A stretch of 26,859 nt of DNA from Mesostigma viride (taxonomy: Eukaryota > Streptophyta > Mesostigmatophyceae > Mesostigmatales > Mesostigmataceae): positions 1 to 26,859 of the forward strand of contig RPFO01000170.1 in NCBI GenBank assembly GCA_009746045.1. The letters run 5' to 3'. Positions within the stretch are counted from its first letter, which is position 1, and every line of letters starts with the position of its first letter. The notes below the pieces were generated by a model. It saw nothing but the letters and a program-made list of their open reading frames with translations. It did not search any database and had not been told where the DNA came from. Below are positions 1 through 6,871 of this stretch, piece after piece. A program made the translations under genes and the position numbers.

Positions 1-424
1 TAACCTAACCTAACCCTAAACCCTAAACCAACCCTAAACCTAAACCCTAAACCCTAAACCTAACCCTAAACCCTAAACCCTAAACCCTAAACCCTAAAAA
101 CCCTAAACCCTAAACCCTAAACCCTAAACCCTAAACCCTAAACCCTAAACCCTAAACCCTAAACCCTAAACCCTAAACCCTAAACCCTAAACCCTAAACC
201 CTAAACCCTAAACCCTAAACCCTAAACCCTAAACCCTAAACCCTAAACCCTAAACCCTAAACCCTAAACCCTAAACCCTAAACCCTAAACCCTAAACCCT
301 AAACCCTAAACCCTAAACCCTAAACCCTAAACCCTAAACCCTAAACCCTAAACCCTAAACCCTAAACCCTAAACCCTAAACCCTAAACCCTAAACCCTAA
401 ACCCTAAACCCTAAACCCTAAACA
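1..424. repeat. Telomeric repeat array, CCCTAAA/TTTAGGG type
   Basis: The window opens with a few degenerate units (TAACC, TAACCC, CCTAAACCAA) and then nearly perfect tandem CCCTAAA to about position 424, where GTTAGGACTG begins unique sequence. The C-rich strand runs 5' to 3' inward, the orientation expected at the left end of a linear chromosome. TTTAGGG is the Arabidopsis-type telomere, known from land plants, many green algae and several other algal and protist groups. It differs from the TTAGGG of animals and fungi and the TTTTAGGG of Chlamydomonas. The irregular first 60 bases may be true variant repeats or end-of-read error. Confidence 0.97.
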
Positions 425-853
425 GTTAGGACTGAGGGACATTCCAAACGTCCGCGGGGCCGAGGGACATTCCAGACGTCCGCGGCGGGCAGGCGGATAT
501 CCATGGAGTGTGGTGTCGTAACCGCAATTCGGACGACGTCAGTTGGGTCGTCCTGCTCCTGCCACGTGGCGCGAGTGGATTGGAGGGAAGTACGAGGAGG
601 TCGTGGAACCACGGGGGGTACGGGGGAATACGGGGAAGCACGGGGATGTACGGGGAAGTGTTGGGAACCACGGGGAGTACGGAGAGTATCCAGGGGGTGT
701 GGGTGGTGTAACCGCAATTCGGACAATGTCACTTGGCGCGTCCTGTACCCGCCACGTGGCGCATATGGATTGGAGGGAAGTACGCGGAGTACGGGGGAAT
801 GCGGGGGAGTACGGGGAAAAATGTGTACGGGGGAAGTATCTCCGAACTCCCAC
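425..853. repeat. Subtelomeric G-rich tandem repeat with GCCACGTGGC palindromes
   Basis: Two copies of a unit of about 190 bp follow the telomere. Each contains ACCGCAATTCGGAC (near 518 and 708), then GCCACGTGGC at 561-570 and 751-760, then a conserved GGATTGGAGGGAAGTACG block and a run of short TACGGGGAA-like G-rich units. A third, diverged GCCACGTGGC lies at 2371-2380. GCCACGTGGC holds the CACGTG E-box/G-box core, so it could bind a bHLH or bZIP factor, but that is inference. Short open frames here have the skewed composition of repeat DNA and I do not call them genes. Confidence 0.8.
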
Positions 854-1406
854 ATGACCGTCGCGTCGCCGTACCACAGGCGGGAAGGTGCCGCGCCCGA
901 CGCCCGCCGAAAGCGAATGCTGCAGCTCGCCGCCGTCGCACAGGGGGGGCGCCGGCCGTGCAGCAGTCGTCCGGGTTCCTCCAGACCGCGTTCAACGGCG
1001 TGCTCAAGCTGCTGTTCCGGAAAGTGGGCTCGAAGATTATCCGCGAGGCGATCAAGCGGGAGCAGGGGCTGCAGGCCCTCCTGAAGTTCAATTCGCCCCT
1101 TAAAGTCTTCAACATGGGCGGGCTGCAGAGCTACCTGGGCACCAAGGGGCGCGCGTGGCCAGGGCGGTGCGGATCGGCATCCGCGTCGTCCGCATCGTCA
1201 TGATGGTAGCCTACGTCATACCCAAGGGACTCGAGGAGTTCGACGTCATGGAGCTCGCGGCCGGGACCGCGGCCGACGGGTACGACCGCACGCACGACGC
1301 GATCGTAGGGATCGAGGGGGACGAGGACGAGGAGCTGGCGGCGCTCGCGGCGGCGGGCGCGGTCGAGGAGGAGCTGTCCGTCGACGACGAGTTCGTCTAT
1401 TTTTAG
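854..1406 (+). CDS. Hypothetical protein, first gene from the telomere (two frame breaks)
   Basis: A natural-looking protein can be followed through three frames. It starts with MTVASPYHRRE at 854, changes frame near the run of seven G at 942-948, continues through FLQTAFNGVLKLLF and KIIREAIKREQGLQALLKF, then changes frame again near 1140-1160 into the stretch containing AVRIGIRVVRIVMMVAYVIP. It ends with an acidic tail (EGDEDEEL, VDDEFVYF) and TAG at 1404-1406. The middle is amphipathic and could contact membrane or form helices; I recognise no family. The start is the only ATG that fits the first segment. Because the first break is at a poly-G run, a sequencing indel is likely. It lies about 430 bp from the telomere array. 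Confidence 0.5.
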
Positions 1407-1465
1407 CCGATGCGGCGGCCGGCGAAAAGTTCTCAGGGAATCGTATCCGGATCCGGACCCGAACC

Positions 1466-1941
1466 ATGTCCGACGTGCGCGTGCTGACGATCCACTCCGA
1501 CGCGGCCAACGTGACCGACGCGACCACGAGCGCGGTCAGGGAGTGGGTCGTGACCGTATCGGCCGACGAGTCCGCGCCTTTGCTCGGCCCGCGGTGGAAG
1601 ATGCATCTGCTCTACGCGTGCGTGAAGGGCTTCGTCCCGCGGGCGCCAGCCGGGTCGTGGGGATCTACTCGGACGGGTTCCTCGGGGCGGCGGACCGGGG
1701 GATGACGCTGTTGGCGGCCGAGACGGCGCTCTCGAACCTCGCGTCCGACGTCACCGTGGTCAACCAGCAGAATTACCTGCCCGTCGCGAACCCGCGGCTG
1801 CTCAGGGACGGGGGCTCGTTCCGCGTGCGCGTGTGCCACCTGGACGCGGCCAGCCCGCTGACCGCTGGCGCGCGGCCCGTCGTGGGCGACTGGACGCTCG
1901 TGCTGCGGCTCGAGATGCTGGGCAGCAAGCCGCGGACGTGA
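1466..1941 (+). CDS. Hypothetical beta-rich protein (one frame break)
   Basis: The gene begins MSDVRVLTIHSD at 1466, 59 bp after the previous stop, and reads well to about 1635 (WKMHLLYACVKGF). The frame then changes between about 1635 and 1655, continuing as VVGIYSDGFLGAADRGMTLL and ending VGDWTLVLRLEMLGSKPRT at 1941. Joined length would be about 155 residues. The composition, alternating hydrophobic residues and lack of charged clusters suggest a small beta-sandwich protein, possibly a minor structural protein, but no family is recognised. The break falls in a G/C-rich stretch (GTCCCGCGGGCGCC). Orientation and spacing make it a likely neighbour in one transcription unit with the gene at 854. 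Confidence 0.55.
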
Positions 1942-1989
1942 GCGCGCGCGGGCGCCGGCGGAGACGAGGGGGGCGGAGGGCGGACTCGG

Positions 1990-2350
1990 CTTGAAACCGA
2001 GCTTACTCGGGCTGATTCCTCTGGGGAGAGGTGTGTGATGCCTGATTCCTCTGGACACGAGGTGCGTGATGGCTGATTCCTCTGGAAGGAAGAGATCACA
2101 GTGTAAATCCTCTCTGATGTGAGACGAATCGGGCTGATTCCTCTGGACACGAGGTTGCTTCATCTGCAGAGGAAGACGTCGCCGGGCTGATTCCTCTGGA
2201 AGAGGAGTGTGCGATGTTTGCTTCATCTGGACACGAGGTGAGTGATGGCTGATTCCTCTGCAGAGGAAGACGTCACAGGGTGATTCCTCTGGAGACGAGG
2301 TCCTGCAGAGGAAGACGTCGCCGGGCGATTCCTCTGGACGAAGTGAGATT
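1990..2350. repeat. Degenerate tandem array of TGATTCCTCTGG units
   Basis: About ten copies of a GCTGATTCCTCTGG core, usually followed by A(C/G)ACGAGGT or AGAGGAAGACGTCGCCGGG, occur between 1990 and 2340. Spacing is irregular (roughly 25-60 bp), and the linkers are themselves mixtures of a few recurring pieces: GTGTGATG, TTGCTTCATCTG and GCAGAGGAAGACGTC. This is a higher-order minisatellite rather than a regular array. No coding frame runs through it with plausible protein composition. CTCTGCAGAG-like palindromes recur where a unit meets the inverse of its own CCTCTG end. Confidence 0.8.
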
Positions 2351-2599
2351 TAGAGCGGCCGGTGTGGAATGCCACGTGGCGAGGTTCTATTGGACGGGAG
2401 ATTTGGCGCGGCCGGTGTGGAGCGTGGCCGTAGAGGAGTCGAAGGGACGCGGGGGAGGCCACGGGGAGTCACGGGGAAGGCGGGGAAGGCGGGGAAGACG
2501 GGGGAGGCGGAGGCGTAACCGAAATTCGGCGAATCCGATTGGACACGAGAATCGGCGCCGTTGACATAGAGAGTGCACGTGGCGTCGACGGATTTGACG
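2351..2599. repeat. Subtelomeric spacer with diverged copies of the proximal repeat
   Basis: This stretch carries a diverged copy of the telomere-proximal repeat. GCCACGTGGC at 2371-2380 is followed by a TATTGGACGGGAG motif, then a G-rich run of GGGGAAGGC-like units (about 2450-2510), then ACCGAAATTCGGCGAATCC near 2518. GCGGCCGGTGTGGA occurs twice (near 2355 and 2408). I see no gene. Confidence 0.6.
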
Positions 2600-3430
2600 G
2601 AACTAGAAGCGCCGCGCCAGAGACGGATGTACCCTCTGTTCCACCCTCCTCTCCGCCCTCTGACCCCCTTTTTTGACCCCCGAAAACCCCCTTCCCGACC
2701 CCCGAGAAAGCCCTGTTCCGGTGTTCCGGCCCACCCCCCCTGGGCCGGTATCATTTGAAAAAAAAATTTTTCTGGGACCGAAATCCTTCGTTTTGGACTT
2801 AGCCGTTTTCGGCCTCTCCTCTTCCCCTTTCTCTCCCTCCCTCTCCTTTCTCTCTCCCTCTCCTTTCTCTCTCCTCTCCCTCTCTCTTCTCCCCTCTCTT
2901 CCCGTCCCTATATATCCAGGGTATAGGGTATATATTTTTTAGCTATAAAATCAGTTTTAGAAAAGATACCGGCACGCCATCCCGGAAATAGGATATATAA
3001 GACGGTGTCCTATTCACGCCCCACGGTTAAATAGGACGAATAGCCGCCTATATATACCGTTCCTATTCCCGGAGGGGGCGTGCTGGTATCTTTTCTAAAA
3101 CTGATTTCTAGGAAAAATAAATAAATAGACCCCCTATACCCTGGATATGTAAGACGGGAAGGGAGAGGAGAGAGAGGGAGAGGGAAGAGGGAAGAGAGAG
3201 GAGGAGGCCGAAATCGGCTAAGTCCAAAAACGCCATTTTCCTGGCCAAAAAAAAAAGTTTTCCAAATGATACCGGCCCAGGGGGGGTGGGCCGGAACACC
3301 GGAACAGGCCTTTTTAGGGGTCGGGAAGGGGGTTTTCGGGGGTCAAAAAAAGGGGTTCAGAGGGCGGAGAGGAGGGTGGAACAGAGGGATGCACATCCCT
3401 TTCGGGCCGAATCGGCGCGGCGCTCCGAGT
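2600..3430. mobile_element. Large inverted-repeat (foldback-like) element
   Basis: Two arms of about 390 bp are inverted around position 3010. Left-arm landmarks pair exactly with reverse complements on the right: 2632 with 3388 (CCCTCTGTTCCACCCTCC), 2726 with 3294 (CCGGCCCACC), and 2811 with 3209 (GGCCTC). The inner arm pairs with a small offset: 2951-2978 (TCAGTTTTAGAAAAGATACC) with about 3077-3104. The centre, about 2985-3060, is A/T-rich with ATATATA runs. Each arm carries a polypyrimidine or polypurine tract (CTCTCTCC at 2820-2900, GGGAGAGG at 3155-3205). No transposase frame is present, so it would be non-autonomous, foldback or MITE-like. A recombination-made palindrome near the chromosome end is the alternative. 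Confidence 0.75.
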
Positions 3431-3534
3431 ATCGGCCAATCGGATCGCTCCGTTTCGCCGATGTGACGGGTGGCGCGGCGCTCCGAGTAGCGACCAATCG
3501 GGTCGCTCGGTTTTGGCGGGAATTTGGGGGAAAT
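3180..3534. repeat. Direct repeat, copy 1 (right arm of the inverted element and flank)
   Basis: This segment recurs at 3669-4022 with an offset of about 489 bp and high identity. Both contain GAGGCCGAAATCGGCTAAG, ACCGGCCCAG plus a run of G, GGCCTTTTTAGGGGTCGG, and GAGGAGGGTGGAAC. Both then hold two 58 bp tandem units starting GGCGCGGCGCTCCGAGTA (3414 and 3472 here). Confidence 0.85.
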
Positions 3535-3554
3535 CGGCGCGGCGCTTTCCGTGG

Positions 3555-3660
3555 AGATCTCGGGCTGACTCGGGGAGTTTCGGGTCGATCGGGGACTCTC
3601 GGGTCGGATCGGGGACTCTCGGGTCGACTCGGGCCGAATCGGGCCGACTCGGGTCGAATC
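3555..3660. repeat. Minisatellite of GGGTCGACTCGGG-like units
   Basis: Short units built from CGGGTCGAATC, CGGGCCGACT and GGGGACTCTCGGGTCG alternate here, each 10-24 bp. The array separates the two copies of the 350 bp direct repeat. I see no coding signal. Confidence 0.6.
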
Positions 3661-3668
3661 GGAGGGAG

Positions 3669-4022
3669 AGGGGAGAGGGAAGAGAGAGGGAAGAGAGAGA
3701 GAGGAGGCCGAAATCGGCTAAGTCCAAAACGGATTTCGGCCAAAAAATTTTCAAATGATACCGGCCCAGGGGGGGTGGGCCGGAACACCGGAACAGGCCT
3801 TTTTAGGGGTCGGGAAGGGGGTTTTCGGGGGTCAAAAAAAGGGGTTCAGAGGGCGGAGAGGAGGGTGGAACGGATGGATGCACCCGTTTCGGGCCGAATC
3901 GGCGCGGCGCTCCGAGTATCGACCAATCGGATCGCTTCGTTTCGCCGATGTGACGGATGGCGCGGCGCTCCGAGTAGCGACCAATCGGATCGCTCGGTTT
4001 CGGCGGGAAATTCGGGGACGGG
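3669..4022. repeat. Direct repeat, copy 2
   Basis: Second copy of the 3180-3534 segment, in the same orientation. The two 58 bp tandem units begin at 3901 and 3959. Divergence is mostly substitutions and small homopolymer changes: the A-run after CTGGCC is longer in copy 1, and the copies read ACGCCATTTTCC versus ACGGATTTCGG. Confidence 0.85.
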
Positions 4023-4350
4023 TAGGGTCCTGGCACGAGGAGATCCACGGGAAGGTCCACGGGGAGGTCCACGTACGGCGCGCCGGATCCGCGGGACGGA
4101 CGCGATTCGGGTACGATTCGCGGGTTTGGGACCGTCGATCGTCGATCGGCGCAGGGGATCCACGGGACGATCCACGAGACGGACGATCCGCCGTGTCGGG
4201 ACCCCCGTGTCGGTTCGTATCGGTTCGTATCGGATCGGATCCGTGTCGGTTCGGAGGATCGGGAGGAGTGCGCCTACCTAAGCCGCCGAGACCCTCGTCT
4301 CCCCTCACCCCTTCCTCTCTCCCTCTCAACGATAGAAGCGCGCACGGTAG
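4023..4350. other. Intergenic stretch with short direct repeats, no gene seen
   Basis: GC-rich spacer with short repeats such as GGTCCACGGG (near 4050-4070) and TCGGTTCGTA (two copies near 4210-4235). No frame has convincing protein composition. It bridges the subtelomeric repeats and the first densely coding stretch. Confidence 0.5.
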
Positions 4351-4351
4351 A

Positions 4352-4735
4352 ATGAACGAGACACGGGACGTGTCCGATAGTCTCGCCGGGACGCCGGGCG
4401 AGTCCGACGGTCCCGCCGCGGTGCCGGACCCCTCCCCGTCTGTCACCCCCATGGAGGTCGATCCACTCGCGCCCCTCGTGTCCTGTGGGGCGGTCGAGGA
4501 CGCGCGGGATGTCCCGAGTGTCCGCGCGCCGATGGACCCCAGGACGCTGTGCCGCGCCGTGTGCGCCTGGAAGGAACTATGGACACTTTGTGATCGTGAG
4601 AAAACGATTTTTGTACATTTATTAAAACATCAATATTCATTCCATTCAATAAAGCTTCATGTTCATTACGAGTCCCGTGGGTATGCCGTCCAATCTGCAT
4701 GCGTGTCAGGCACGATTTCTGTGCGTACTCTCTAG
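4352..4735 (+). CDS. Small uncertain ORF, Pro/Asp-rich N-terminus
   Basis: An ATG at 4352 (MNETRDVSDSLAGTPGES) opens a frame to TAG at 4733-4735, 127 residues. The first 75 residues are acidic and proline-rich, with a short Cys-containing stretch (TLCRAVCAWKELWTLCD). The last 50 residues are encoded by A/T-rich DNA unlike genes around it. That DNA contains an AATAAA at 4648-4653, so the true end may lie earlier, near 4590, with the rest being a 3' untranslated region. I recognise no family. It could equally be a remnant of a longer gene. Confidence 0.3.
   Translation: MNETRDVSDSLAGTPGESDGPAAVPDPSPSVTPMEVDPLAPLVSCGAVEDARDVPSVRAPMDPRTLCRAVCAWKELWTLCDREKTIFVHLLKHQYSFHSIKLHVHYESRGYAVQSACVSGTISVRTL
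4648..4653 (+). terminator. Polyadenylation signal AATAAA
   Basis: AATAAA lies in an A/T-rich island (about 4600-4690) that stands out from the GC-rich surroundings. TTTATT at 4618-4623 provides the same signal on the minus strand, about 170 nt beyond the stop of the gene at 4794-5321. Confidence 0.45.
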
Positions 4736-4793
4736 CTAGTTAATCCGTCGTTCCGCGGGCGCGTCCGGTGCGCGTCCGATGCGCGCGACGCGA

Positions 4794-5321
4794 CTAGTGG
4801 TCGGGCACGGACGCTTTGTACACGTACCTCACCAGGTCCGGTTCGGTCGCTAACGGGTCGAGTTGCCAGTTCGACAATGTGCTGTCGGCCGCCTGGAAAT
4901 CCGCCAAGGGGACGGCCGGGCCGTTCGAACTCCCCGAGGTCAGGACCAGGTAGTGTCCCGGTCCGACGCTGCCCGGCGGCGGGTCCGGCGCGACCACCGT
5001 CAGGCCGTCGACCGCGTACTCCCCCACCAGGATCTTGGCGATCATGTCGGCCGCGCGCTTGTCGTCCTCGGACGGGGCGCTCGAGGGCCACCATTGGAAC
5101 CAGACCTTCCACCGCCTGCCGGCCAAGTCCGCGTTTTTCGCGTACGACCGCTCGGGCGAGGGGGGCGCGTTGTCGTAGGTCACGTACCCGATCCTGGTGT
5201 GAGGGGAGCGGTACATGTCGCTCCAGTTGAACGCGGGCCGGGCGATCCCCGCCTGGGGGAACGCGCTCCAGATGGGGCAGTTGAGCGTCACGAAGGGCAT
5301 CATGCGTTGGACCACCGTCAT
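4794..5321 (-). CDS. Hypothetical protein, 175 aa
   Basis: An intact minus-strand gene starts with MTVVQRMMPFVTLNCPIW at 5321. It is rich in Trp, Tyr and Pro (WKVWFQWWPSS) and ends VRYVYKASVPDH. There is no signal peptide or membrane segment, and no family is recognised. A TTATAC box at 5331-5336 lies 10 nt upstream of the ATG, and a T6 tract (minus strand, 5351-5356) separates it from the 5364-6563 gene. Start choice: the ATG at 5321 is the first in frame, and the upstream gene ends only 42 bp away. The mixture of hydrophobic strands with Gly/Pro turns fits a globular, possibly structural, virus protein; that is inference. Confidence 0.8.
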   Translation of the reverse strand: MTVVQRMMPFVTLNCPIWSAFPQAGIARPAFNWSDMYRSPHTRIGYVTYDNAPPSPERSYAKNADLAGRRWKVWFQWWPSSAPSEDDKRAADMIAKILVGEYAVDGLTVVAPDPPPGSVGPGHYLVLTSGSSNGPAVPLADFQAADSTLSNWQLDPLATEPDLVRYVYKASVPDH

Positions 5322-5349
5322 CTCGCCGTCTTATACTTACACCGAGCGA

Positions 5350-5357
5350 TAAAAAAC
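5350..5357 (-). terminator. T-tract after stop codon
   Basis: On the minus strand the sequence GTTTTTTATC begins about 8 nt after the stop codon at 5364. A very similar tract (TTTTTTAATCG) follows the stop at 14745. It may be a poxvirus-like early termination signal or an AT-rich promoter element for the next gene; the sequence does not separate the two. Confidence 0.3.
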
Positions 5358-5363
5358 GGCGCG

Positions 5364-6563
5364 TCAGATGGCGTAGAAGTAAGGGACGTACGGCCACGTA
5401 TCCGGGAAGCAAGGGGGCAGGTGCGCGATCGCGCGACCGAACTTGAACGACACGTAGGCCATCTTGCCGGCCGTCCCCTCGTTCATCATCGCGTGCACCC
5501 TCTTCAGCGTCGCGCGGTGCTCGTCCGCCTTCGCGTCGATCTCCGCCTTCTTCGCGTCCAGCCACGCGTCGAACGACGACATGTCGCCGGATCGCACGCA
5601 CTTGTAGTCGTCCTTGGACGCGCGGTAGGCGCGGACTTCCATCCCGCGCGGCAACACGCACCGCATGACCTCGTGGTGGAAGTTCTTGATCCGGCGGTTG
5701 TCGTGGATCGCGTTGCACGCGTGGACGATCGATCGGATCGGCGGCCCGCGCGCCGTGCGCGGAAGTTCGGCCGTCGTGCGGCGGAACATCTCTATCATCA
5801 GGCGGTAGCACCTCCGGCGGGTGTGCGTGCGGAAGAAGATCAGCAGGGTGCACATGAACGCGATCCCGGCCTCCGCCCCGTACGCGTGCGCGAACGGGAA
5901 CCCCGCCGTGACGATCGGGAGGGACTTGTGGCCGTCGTCGCCCTTGACCAGGAGGTACGCGGACCGCGTCAGCTCGCCGAAGTGCGCCGCCACCTTGTCC
6001 GCGCGGTCGGAGCTCGGGAGGGGGAAGATCAGGCGGAGGGCGTTCGCGTGGTCGCGCGTCCACGCGCCGGGCGTCGGCTCGAGGGCGGCCGTCGCCAGGT
6101 CGAGGACGCAGATGTCCGGGGCGGACGCGACGTCGACGGTCTTCGCGGCCGTCCGGAACTCGTCCACGGCCTGGTTGAACAGGACCGCGTCGCCCGATCG
6201 CGAAGACTCCAGCAACTTTTGCTGGATCGGACGCAGGAGCGCGCGGGCCTTGGCGACCCGCGTCTCCCGCTCGCTCGCCAGGACGTCGCGGACGTCGGCG
6301 GCGTCCTCGCGTCCCTCGAACGCCTGGCGGACCTTGAGGACGGACTCCGTGTCCATGTGTTTGGCGATCTCGTTCCAGATGTGCGCGTTCGCGTACAGCT
6401 CGCTCGGGGCGACGGCGGCCTTCCTCTGCAGGAAGTCGGGGATCTCGAACCGCCGAGGCGCGTGGACGTCCGCCGTGCCCTCCGCGGCCGCGGCGACGGT
6501 ATTATCGGCGGGAGACCCTCCCGTTGGGTTATGGACAATAGGCATGTCCGCCGTGTCCGTCAT
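5364..6563 (-). CDS. Hypothetical protein, 399 aa
   Basis: A fully open minus-strand gene starting MTDTADMPIVHN at 6563, with GTATAC 2-7 nt upstream of the ATG. The N-terminal 50 residues are low-complexity (Ala/Gly/Thr-rich). Residues of about 60-140 are helical and charged. A hydrophobic stretch around residue 235-250 (AGIAFMCTLLIFF) is followed by basic residues, so it could be one membrane-contacting helix or a buried core helix. The C-terminus (DTWPYVPYFYAI) is aromatic. I recognise no family. The region 110-270 bp upstream is shared with the region upstream of the Ig-repeat gene at 9241, suggesting co-regulation of the two. Confidence 0.8.
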   Translation of the reverse strand: MTDTADMPIVHNPTGGSPADNTVAAAAEGTADVHAPRRFEIPDFLQRKAAVAPSELYANAHIWNEIAKHMDTESVLKVRQAFEGREDAADVRDVLASERETRVAKARALLRPIQQKLLESSRSGDAVLFNQAVDEFRTAAKTVDVASAPDICVLDLATAALEPTPGAWTRDHANALRLIFPLPSSDRADKVAAHFGELTRSAYLLVKGDDGHKSLPIVTAGFPFAHAYGAEAGIAFMCTLLIFFRTHTRRRCYRLMIEMFRRTTAELPRTARGPPIRSIVHACNAIHDNRRIKNFHHEVMRCVLPRGMEVRAYRASKDDYKCVRSGDMSSFDAWLDAKKAEIDAKADEHRATLKRVHAMMNEGTAGKMAYVSFKFGRAIAHLPPCFPDTWPYVPYFYAI

Positions 6564-6639
6564 CGTATACTCGTAAGGTCTCGGCTTTTGTCTCGAGCGC
6601 GGGACGCGTGGGACAGTCGAGGTGTCCTGACGAGGATTC

Positions 6640-6830
6640 GGTTCTCGCGAGTGGTGGTGGGTCTGGCCGATCCGGTGCTTCGTCCGGTCAGTGTGGGGAA
6701 TATATTCGAGCAGGACCCCTAACCGACGGTTCGTGACGACGACGCGTTCATCCTACTCGTTCGTGAAAACCGGTCGCGATCCGACGGCCGTGGATCGGCC
6801 GGTCGTAAATCGTGACGGAAGCGCGCGAAG
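6640..6830. promoter_or_regulatory. Shared upstream block, copy 1
   Basis: This intergenic segment aligns with 9300-9520, roughly 70-75 percent by eye. On the minus strand both read TATATTCCCC, a short spacer, then GACCGGACGAAGCACCG, preceded by a block with CCTACTCGTTC or its variant. In both cases the block begins about 100 bp upstream of a minus-strand start (6563 here, 9241 there), which suggests a duplicated promoter region. Part of it could alternatively be a duplicated coding fragment on the plus strand, since RSSYSF and GRD are kept in one frame. Confidence 0.5.
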
Positions 6831-6871
6831 GTGGTACGGAAGATTCGGTGGCGCGAGTGGTCGCGGGGCGC

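Noticed and set aside
1990-2350. CRISPR-like array
   Set aside because: Repeat cores are short and degenerate, spacing is irregular, and linkers recur instead of being unique; no cas-like gene is present.
3286-4735. Long plus-strand frames through the repeats
   Set aside because: They run through the direct repeats and minisatellite with Arg/Gly-rich low-complexity translation. Only the segment from 4352 was kept, at low confidence.
4863-6722. Long plus-strand open frame (619 residues)
   Set aside because: Arg/Val/Asp-skewed composition antisense to two well-formed minus-strand genes; a GC-rich shadow.
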